From Succinivibrio dextrinosolvens (lineage in GTDB: Bacteria; Pseudomonadota; Gammaproteobacteria; Enterobacterales; Succinivibrionaceae), in assembly GCF_900116345.1 (NCBI RefSeq), contig NZ_FPAH01000007.1, positions 1 through 64,000 on the forward strand: a stretch of DNA of 64,000 bases, in the 5' to 3' direction. The position numbers and the translations under genes are program-made. This document shows positions 58,935 to 64,000 of the stretch, piece by piece (position 1 is the stretch's first letter; every line of letters starts with the position of its first letter). The notes below the pieces were generated by a model. That model was not told the origin of the DNA and ran no database searches. It saw only the letters and a list, made by a program, of their open reading frames with translations.

Positions 58935-59099
58935 GTGAGCTCAATCATATCTTTACCTTTAATCTATTTTGTATTAGGATCTGCATCCAACGCTCTGTTC
59001 CTGTTTGGTCTTACCAACGAGAACTCACGCAACAACATGTTTAAACTTATTTTTGCAGTGATAGGAATAGCCTTTTATATCTGGGCTATAAAAAACTAG
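58935..59099 (+). CDS. Small membrane protein, 54 residues
   Basis: Begins at a GTG with AGGAG eight bases upstream and ends at TAG 59097-59099. Two hydrophobic segments are visible: IISLPLIYFVLGSASNALFLFGL (about residues 4-26) and the C-terminal LIFAVIGIAFYIWAI. A short polar, Asn-rich loop (NENSRNN) sits between. It is probably an inner-membrane protein of unknown role. It lies eight bases upstream of another small ORF (59108), so the two are likely co-transcribed. Confidence 0.55.
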   Translation: MSSIISLPLIYFVLGSASNALFLFGLTNENSRNNMFKLIFAVIGIAFYIWAIKN

Positions 59100-59107
59100 G
59101 AAACTTA

Positions 59108-59305
59108 ATGACAAAATATAACGTTGTTAAAATTCAGAGAGGAGAAATCATGTATCTGGGCAATGGTGAAAACTGGATGACCTCACCTGCAGATGCAAAA
59201 GAATTCTGTGAAGAAACAGCACAGAAAATCGCTCTAAACTACAACCGTCATTTCTGCGATTTAGGCGGTGAACACTATAACTACATCAGAGTTAGAGCCT
59301 CTTAA
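59108..59305 (+). CDS. Hypothetical small protein, 65 residues
   Basis: AGGAAAC ribosome site, six bases before ATG. The 65-residue product is acidic/aromatic (MTKYNVVKIQRGEIMYLGNG; NYNRHFCDLGGEHYNYIRV) and has neither signal peptide nor membrane span. No family recognised. A GTGA-AGCTAT/ATAGCT-CAC hairpin follows at 59314-59342 with no T-run. Neighbouring small membrane protein gene ends eight bases before it. Confidence 0.5.
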   Translation: MTKYNVVKIQRGEIMYLGNGENWMTSPADAKEFCEETAQKIALNYNRHFCDLGGEHYNYIRVRAS

Positions 59306-59485
59306 TCCTTCTCGTCGTGAAGCTATTACACAATAGCTCACGATAGTACCCCCCCACTTCATTCAAACAAATCTATTCCTGATATTCAAAGAGATAACAG
59401 AATTCCTTTCTGAACACATGTGTACCGAAGATCGATTGGTAATTTCTAAAAGACTAATTAAGAGAAAAAAAAGAAAAGAAAGGCA

Positions 59486-59515
59486 ATGTGAATAATGCCT
59501 CTGGGTCGAGGCATT
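59486..59515 (-). terminator. Terminator of the secB-gpsA transcript
   Basis: AATGCCTC/GAGGCATT (59494-59515) just after gpsA on the minus strand, followed by a T-rich run a little downstream (59461-59480 on the plus strand reads A-rich). Confidence 0.65.
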
Positions 59516-59517
59516 TG

Positions 59518-60522
59518 TTATTCTGATTTAAGAGAACGGCCCAATAGTGACATAGCAGCATCCAGACCAGACTTACCGTTGTATATGATTTCATATACCT
59601 CATGGCAGATAGGCATCTGAACACCAGTCTTTTCACATAGATTGCGAACAACCTTACTCATGGTATAGCCTTCGACAACCTGACCGATCTTATCTAGGGC
59701 ATCCTGACAGCTTAGTCCCTGCCCCAAGAAGAAACCGAATCTTCTGTTTCTGGACTGATTATCTGTACAGGTTAAAATCAGATCGCCCAAACCAGACAAT
59801 CCCATAAAAGATTTCTCGGTTGCACCAAAGGCAAGACCTAGTCTTGTCATTTCAGCAAGACCTCTTGAAATCAGAGCGGTTCTGGCATTAGCGCCAAAGC
59901 CTAGTCCATCGGACAGACCTGCTCCAATAGCAATAACATTCTTGATGGCACCGCCAAGCTGCATTCCCAGAAGATCAGAATTCTCATAAATTCTGAAGGT
60001 CTTGGTATGCATCAGCTCAATAAAATCTTTTATAAAATCACTGTTGGTTCCGGCAACTGCAATTGCGGTAGGAAGACCTTTTGCAAGCTCAACCGCAAAG
60101 GTTGGGCCTGAAAGAGCAGCCATTGGGACATCAGATCCAAGCACATCGGTTGCAACCTCGCTTAAGAGCTTGCCTGTATTCAGATCCATACCCTTTGTAG
60201 CCCAGGCAATTCTATGATCCGAAGTCAGATACTGTTTTATCTGAGTCAGCACATCAGCAAAGGTATGAGATGGAACAACCACCAGAATATCTCTGCAGCT
60301 GGACATTACCTCCTCTAGAGAAGAGGTAACAGTAAGAGTTTCTTCAAATCGGATGCCAGGAAGATATTTGGCGTTTTCTCTTGAGGTCTGAAGAAGTTTT
60401 GCAGTCTCAGGCTTTCTGCACCACAGCATCACAGGAAGCCCCTTTGATGCTGTAGACTGGGCCAGTGCGGTTCCGTAGGAACCTGCACCTATAACACCTA
60501 AGACACTATTAAAAATGCCCAT
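59518..60522 (-). CDS. gpsA: Glycerol-3-phosphate dehydrogenase (NAD(P)+)
   Basis: 334 residues, as in E. coli GpsA (339). The N-terminal Rossmann motif is GVIGAGSYGTAL (9-20); ALSGPTFAVELAKGLPTAI, GGAIKNVIAIGAGLSDGLGF with the catalytic Lys, and GLSGLGDLILTC are present. It reduces dihydroxyacetone phosphate to sn-glycerol 3-phosphate for phospholipids. It starts six bases after secB, without its own clear ribosome site, so its translation is coupled. The order secB-gpsA equals E. coli. Confidence 0.97.
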   Translation of the reverse strand: MGIFNSVLGVIGAGSYGTALAQSTASKGLPVMLWCRKPETAKLLQTSRENAKYLPGIRFEETLTVTSSLEEVMSSCRDILVVVPSHTFADVLTQIKQYLTSDHRIAWATKGMDLNTGKLLSEVATDVLGSDVPMAALSGPTFAVELAKGLPTAIAVAGTNSDFIKDFIELMHTKTFRIYENSDLLGMQLGGAIKNVIAIGAGLSDGLGFGANARTALISRGLAEMTRLGLAFGATEKSFMGLSGLGDLILTCTDNQSRNRRFGFFLGQGLSCQDALDKIGQVVEGYTMSKVVRNLCEKTGVQMPICHEVYEIIYNGKSGLDAAMSLLGRSLKSE

Positions 60523-60528
60523 AGTTAA

Positions 60529-61026
60529 TTAAGCTTGTGGAGCCTGTTCTGATTCAGCACCGTTTGCTACGTCTGATTTGGCAGCAGCTTCCTGCTGACG
60601 TGCACGGTACATAGCCTCAAAGTTAATTGGACGTAAAGTTAGTGGTGGGAAGGTTGCCTTGTTAACAAGAGTTGAAATATGCTCACGGGCATATGGGAAC
60701 AGGATGTTAGGAGCAACACCGCTTAACAGATAATCCAGAGTAGCCTCATCAACATTCTTGATTAGGAATAAACCGGCCTGGTGAACCTCACAGATAAAGG
60801 CAACTTCCTCACCTAGCTTACAGGTGGCAGTTACTCTTAAATCAACCTCATAGGTCTCATCGTTCAGCTTCAATGGCTTAGCCTCAAAATCAATCTTGAT
60901 CTCTGGCTTCCACTCCTTAGAGAAGATCTGTGGAATATTTGGAGTCTCTAAAGAGCAGTCCTTTGAATATAGACGCAGAATATCAAAAGCTGGCTGATTC
61001 TGCTGTGAAGTAGCGTTATCTGACAT
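60529..61026 (-). CDS. secB: Protein-export chaperone SecB
   Basis: 165 residues, near the usual 155. The SecB core is clear: FDILRLYSKDCSLETPNIPQ, then FICEVHQAGLF and APNILFPYAREHISTLVNKA and FPPLTLRPINFEAMY. The tail is Glu/Ala-rich and disordered (AAAKSDVANGAESEQAPQA), the part that binds SecA in other species. It is a cytoplasmic tetramer that holds preproteins unfolded and hands them to SecA. Ribosome site AAGGAAA. It lies 24 bases after the rhodanese-like gene and is operonic with gpsA. Confidence 0.97.
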   Translation of the reverse strand: MSDNATSQQNQPAFDILRLYSKDCSLETPNIPQIFSKEWKPEIKIDFEAKPLKLNDETYEVDLRVTATCKLGEEVAFICEVHQAGLFLIKNVDEATLDYLLSGVAPNILFPYAREHISTLVNKATFPPLTLRPINFEAMYRARQQEAAAKSDVANGAESEQAPQA

Positions 61027-61050
61027 TTTTATTTCCTTATGAATTAGTTA

Positions 61051-61515
61051 TTAGTTTTTAGTTGATAATGGAAGGTTGTCCATTGCCCACTGAGCAATAC
61101 CACCTTCTAAAGAATAAACCTTGGTATATCCCTGCTTCTTTAATGAAACAGCTGCATTGAAGCAGTCTGAGTCCATCTTGTCCTTTCCAACAAGAACAAC
61201 AGGTCTATCTTTGTAGCTTTCAATACGGTTTAATTTACCCTGTTTGATGTCAACAAGTACAATATTAACAGCACCTGCGATATGACCTTTAGCAAACAGA
61301 CTTGCAGGTCTTACATCAACATAAACACCGTTCTCATGATTAATCATTGCGGTTGCAACATTTGAGCCTAACTTCTGAATACGTGCAAGCATGATGCGAA
61401 CCTGGGTATAGATTAATCCTGCCAGAACAGCGATAAATACAAAAACCATCAAGGTGTGACGCTCGGCGAAAGCTAAAAGTTCCTGAAAATCAACAGATGA
61501 GAAAAAATCTCCCAC
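61051..61515 (-). CDS. Membrane-anchored rhodanese-like protein lacking the active-site Cys (YibN-like)
   Basis: 154 residues: an N-terminal membrane span (VFVFIAVLAGLIYTQVRIM, about 24-42) and a rhodanese domain (about 55-150) with FAKGHIAGAVNI and EGGIAQWAMDNLPL. In active rhodaneses the loop reads VxxCxxG; here it is VVLVGKDK with Gly110 in place of Cys, and only Cys118 lies nearby, so sulfur transfer is unlikely. In E. coli the YibN gene lies in the same place, upstream of grxC-secB-gpsA; grxC is missing here. It probably binds or scaffolds a partner at the inner membrane. Confidence 0.8.
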   Translation of the reverse strand: MGDFFSSVDFQELLAFAERHTLMVFVFIAVLAGLIYTQVRIMLARIQKLGSNVATAMINHENGVYVDVRPASLFAKGHIAGAVNIVLVDIKQGKLNRIESYKDRPVVLVGKDKMDSDCFNAAVSLKKQGYTKVYSLEGGIAQWAMDNLPLSTKN

Positions 61516-61880
61516 AACAACACCTCTTTTTTGTTTAATTAAAAAATTTAATTCATGATTTTATCATATTTAAAGCGACGCAAAAAACATCTTAATCACA
61601 TTTAGAACCGCTGTTAATGCGGTCGTTCAGTCTTTTAAACACATTATGTTTTGTGAATAACGCTTCAGGCTATTTTGCATCATATTAATAACTATACATA
61701 ACATCTTAATTTTTAAGTATTTTCTTAGCTTTTTGCGCTTAATTTTCAATTAATGAGAATATTTCCACAAAAGACGTTAAAAATTCACGAAAACAAGCTA
61801 AAATAGCATAAGTTTTATAACCTGTCGTGTTCGGCTGTTATCTGCAGAACATGATTATTTTTAATAAAGAGAAGTAAAGT
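61516..61880. promoter_or_regulatory. Divergent promoter region between the rhodanese-like gene and gpmI
   Basis: 365 AT-rich bases. Two short hairpins are visible: ACCGC/GCGGT (61607-61623) and TGTTC/GAACA (about 61829-61852, just before gpmI). A TAAAAT box near 61800 may be the gpmI -10. AAGAGAAG just before 61881 serves as its ribosome site. No leader ORF was supported. Confidence 0.35.
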
Positions 61881-63419
61881 ATGGCAAACAAGAAACCACT
61901 TGCCCTGATTATCATGGATGGTTGGGGAGATAATCCAGTTAAAGAGTTTAACGCAGTTGAAGCAGGTAAGACTCCAGTTCTAGACAGCCTGGTTGCTAAC
62001 TATGCAAATACTGACATTCAGGCTTCAGGTATCGATGTAGGTCTGCCTGACGGTCAGATGGGTAACTCAGAAGTTGGTCATACCAACATCGGTGCAGGCC
62101 GTATCGTTTATCAGGAATTAACCAGAATCGGTAAGGCTATTGCTGATGGTGATTTTTTTGAGAACAAGACTTTATGTGAAGCTGTTGATGCAGCAGCAAA
62201 GGCGGACAAAGCTGTTCACATCATGGGTCTGATGTCACCAGGTGGTGTTCACTCTCACCAGGACCACATTGTTGCAATGATCAAGCTTGCAGCAAAGCGT
62301 GGCGCTAAGAAGATCTACTTCCACGCATTCACTGACGGACGTGACGTTGCTCCACGTTCAGCTTTAGAGTACGTAAAGGTTATCGAAAACACATTCAAGG
62401 AAGTTGGTGTAGGTAAGGTTGCAACTATTGTTGGCCGTTACTATGCAATGGATAGAGATAACCGCTGGGATCGTGTACAGCAGGCTTATGATCTGCTGAC
62501 CCAGGGCAAGAGCGAGTTCGGTGCCTTTGATTCAGCAGAAGCTGCAATCCAGGCTGCTTACGACCGTGATGAGAACGATGAGTTCATCAAGGCATCTGTA
62601 ATCGGTGACAAGGCTCCTCTAACCGACGGCGACTCACTGATTTTCATGAACTTCCGTGCAGACCGCGCTCGTCAGATTACCCGTTCATTTGTTAACGCTG
62701 ACTTCGACGGCTTCAAGCGTGAAGTTACTCCAAAACTGGCAAGCTTCGTAATGCTGACCCAGTACGCTGCAGACATCAAGACTTCATGTGCATTCCCACC
62801 AGCAGATTTAACCAACACCCTAGGTGAGTGGCTATCTAAGAAGGGTATGACTCAGCTACGTATTTCTGAGACTGAGAAGTATGCTCATGTAACCTTCTTC
62901 TTCAACGGTGGTGTTGAGACTGTATTCCCAGGTGAAGACAGAATTCTGATCCAGAGTCCTAAGGTTGCAACCTATGATCTGCAGCCCGAGATGAGCTCAA
63001 AGGAACTTACCGACAAGCTGTGTGAGGCTATTGAGTCAGGCAAGTACGACATGATCATCTGTAACTACCCTAACGGTGATATGGTTGGTCACACTGGTGT
63101 ATTTGAAGCCGCAGTTAAGGCTGTTGAGGCTGTTGACAGCTGCATCGGTCGTGTTATCGAGTCATTAAAGAAGGTTGACGGTGAGTGCTTAATCACTGCT
63201 GACCACGGTAACTGTGAGAGAATGAAGGATCTTGAGAAGAACATTCCTTACACTGCTCACACCAATCTGCCAGTTCCATTCATTTACTACGGCAGAAAGG
63301 CTACCATGCGTAAGGACGGCAGACTGTCAGACATCGCTCCTACCATGCTGTACCTGAAGGGAATGGAGATTCCTGCAGAGATGACCGGTAAGTCAATCGT
63401 AAAATTAGAAGAAGAATAA
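61881..63419 (+). CDS. gpmI: 2,3-bisphosphoglycerate-independent phosphoglycerate mutase
   Basis: 512 residues, as in E. coli GpmI (514). The metal-binding Asp13 (IIMDGWGDN) and nucleophile Ser63 ([16 protein letters not shown]), [10 protein letters not shown] and TADHGNCE are all in place. It interconverts 3- and 2-phosphoglycerate using two Mn2+ ions. Strongly biased codons (frequent GTT, GCT and CGT) point to high expression, in line with glycolysis. Single gene with its own terminator. Confidence 0.97.
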   Translation: MANKKPLALIIMDGWGDNPVKEFNAVEAGKTPVLDSLVANYANTDIQASGIDVGLPDGQMGNSEVGHTNIGAGRIVYQELTRIGKAIADGDFFENKTLCEAVDAAAKADKAVHIMGLMSPGGVHSHQDHIVAMIKLAAKRGAKKIYFHAFTDGRDVAPRSALEYVKVIENTFKEVGVGKVATIVGRYYAMDRDNRWDRVQQAYDLLTQGKSEFGAFDSAEAAIQAAYDRDENDEFIKASVIGDKAPLTDGDSLIFMNFRADRARQITRSFVNADFDGFKREVTPKLASFVMLTQYAADIKTSCAFPPADLTNTLGEWLSKKGMTQLRISETEKYAHVTFFFNGGVETVFPGEDRILIQSPKVATYDLQPEMSSKELTDKLCEAIESGKYDMIICNYPNGDMVGHTGVFEAAVKAVEAVDSCIGRVIESLKKVDGECLITADHGNCERMKDLEKNIPYTAHTNLPVPFIYYGRKATMRKDGRLSDIAPTMLYLKGMEIPAEMTGKSIVKLEEE

Positions 63420-63439
63420 TCTCAGATTATTCGGATGAG

Positions 63440-63467
63440 AATGGGGCATTTTGCCCCATTTTTTTTA
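63440..63467. terminator. Intrinsic terminator of gpmI (may also serve the porin gene)
   Basis: AATGGGGCA (63440-63448) pairs with TGCCCCATT (63452-63460) and is followed by a run of Ts. On the minus strand the flanking sequence gives a weaker T-run after the porin gene. Confidence 0.92.
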
Positions 63468-63492
63468 ATAACAGATTAGCTAAAACTATCCG

Positions 63493-64000
63493 TTAGAAGG
63501 TATAGCGAGCTCCAATGGAAAAAACACTCCTGTCTACCCTCTTTGTGTATTTCTTTGCTCCAAAGTCTTTCTTATGATCAGAACCTGCATTGAAGCCAGC
63601 CTCAGACCAGATACTAAAGTTAGGATTCAGCTTGTACTTTAATAGCAGAGGTATTCTCTTAATCCTATGAGTTTCTGAACGATCTTCTTCAAACCATGCA
63701 GCTTCGTATCCTGTTAAGATAGAAATACCACTGTCAAAGGCATAACCTCCAGATATCTCAAAGCCTTTAATCTCCAGCCAGTCATTAGCCTTAAAGTTAA
63801 CCTTGCAGTAATCATATAAAGCTGCAGCATAAAAGCCTGAACTTATATTTCCCCAGGAAATACCGGCAGCAGCGTGTTTAAAGTTTATAAAAGCTCTGTT
63901 TTTGATATCCCGCCCGGTCTGTCCTTTGATATAGCTGTAACCGGTTCGCACAGATAGCGGACCAAACCAGACATCATCAAAAGTATAACCAAGGGCAGAA
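63493..64000 (-). CDS. Outer-membrane porin, C-terminal part (partial)
   Basis: The frame runs through the right edge; 168 codons are visible. Alternating hydrophobic and polar residues with many aromatic residues (FGPLSVRTGYSYIKG; FYAAALYDYCKVNFKA; GYAFDSGISILTGYEAAW) show transmembrane beta-strands of a porin, and the last residues GARYTF end in Phe, the BAM recognition signal. It resembles general porins of the Gram-negative porin family (DcaP/OmpC-like, not more exactly placed). Its 5' end and signal peptide lie beyond 64000. Terminator shared with gpmI. Confidence 0.75.
   Translation of the reverse strand, partial: SALGYTFDDVWFGPLSVRTGYSYIKGQTGRDIKNRAFINFKHAAAGISWGNISSGFYAAALYDYCKVNFKANDWLEIKGFEISGGYAFDSGISILTGYEAAWFEEDRSETHRIKRIPLLLKYKLNPNFSIWSEAGFNAGSDHKKDFGAKKYTKRVDRSVFSIGARYTF

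Noticed and set aside
59345-59358. C7 run near 59350 as a slippery or regulatory site
   Set aside because: It lies outside coding sequence with no structure or partner; probably neutral.
1-64000. CRISPR array, prophage, complete insertion sequence, tRNA or rRNA genes
   Set aside because: I read for repeats with regular spacers, integrase/transposase motifs and conserved RNA arms and found none.

Overview
The window is chromosomal DNA of a gammaproteobacterium. Several gene neighbourhoods keep the order known from Escherichia coli and its relatives: gmk-rpoZ-spoT, rpmB-rpmG next to coaBC-dut, hslR-hslO near a NudE-type NUDIX gene, secB-gpsA beside a YibN-like gene, and typA beside glnL-glnG. 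Anaerobic 2-oxoacid:ferredoxin oxidoreductase subunits, an ATP-type PEP carboxykinase, plant-sugar uptake genes and AT-rich spacers suggest a gut or rumen succinate former such as Succinivibrionaceae. That placement is inference. No phage, intact insertion sequence, CRISPR array, tRNA or rRNA gene was seen.

Layout. 1-1260: start of a TpsB-like outer-membrane transporter and an M15-type peptidase. 1.5-6.2 kb: typA and glnL-glnG, with glnA absent. 6.4-10.5 kb: a short leader ORF ending in four Cys-Met pairs, then metQ-metN-metI and a PLP aminotransferase. 10.7-15.0 kb: four-subunit 2-oxoacid:ferredoxin oxidoreductase plus a PaaK-like acyl-CoA ligase. 15.1-18.3 kb: a second leader ORF ending in six Cys codons, then a methyltransferase, a cystathionine gamma-lyase-like and a cysteine synthase/cystathionine beta-synthase-like gene. 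18.4-20.4 kb: MATE transporter, a small inverted-repeat element and a decayed ORF. 20.4-29.6 kb: DUF3334 protein, engB, gmk, a hairpin-rich spacer, rpoZ, spoT, a hydrolase, a COG0523 GTPase, a sugar-binding protein, ompA. 29.9-38.4 kb: rpmG/rpmB, coaBC-dut, argF-argG-argH, NUDIX, hslR-hslO. 38.4-51.5 kb: one large minus-strand sugar region (ABC importer, EIIA-Glc-like protein, isomerase, split transketolase, FGGY kinase, rbsK-rbsD, AraC regulator). 51.9-64 kb: ribB, BioH-like hydrolase, greB, pckA, nfuA, a decayed GH36 alpha-galactosidase abutting a truncated PTS EIIA gene, gpsA-secB-rhodanese, gpmI and a partial porin.

Main point. The two leader ORFs end, directly before the stop codon, in NCMCMCMCM and YCCCCCC. 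Each has a Shine-Dalgarno sequence and sits immediately upstream of an operon for sulfur amino acids (methionine import; methionine-to-cysteine conversion). Mixed synonymous Cys codons argue for selection on the peptide rather than a simple DNA repeat. They look like Cys/Met-responsive attenuator peptides, and together with the downstream genes they form a coherent sulfur amino acid control circuit. The nearest precedent I know is the polycysteine uORFs of mycobacteria.

Other notable signals: an NtrC that has lost the GAFTGA sigma-54 loop and key ATPase residues; an NtrC-like operator over a putative glnL promoter; a sugar operon resembling the transketolase route for D-apiose and carrying its own EIIA-Glc paralogue; and unexplained structured leaders before ribB, rpoZ and nfuA.
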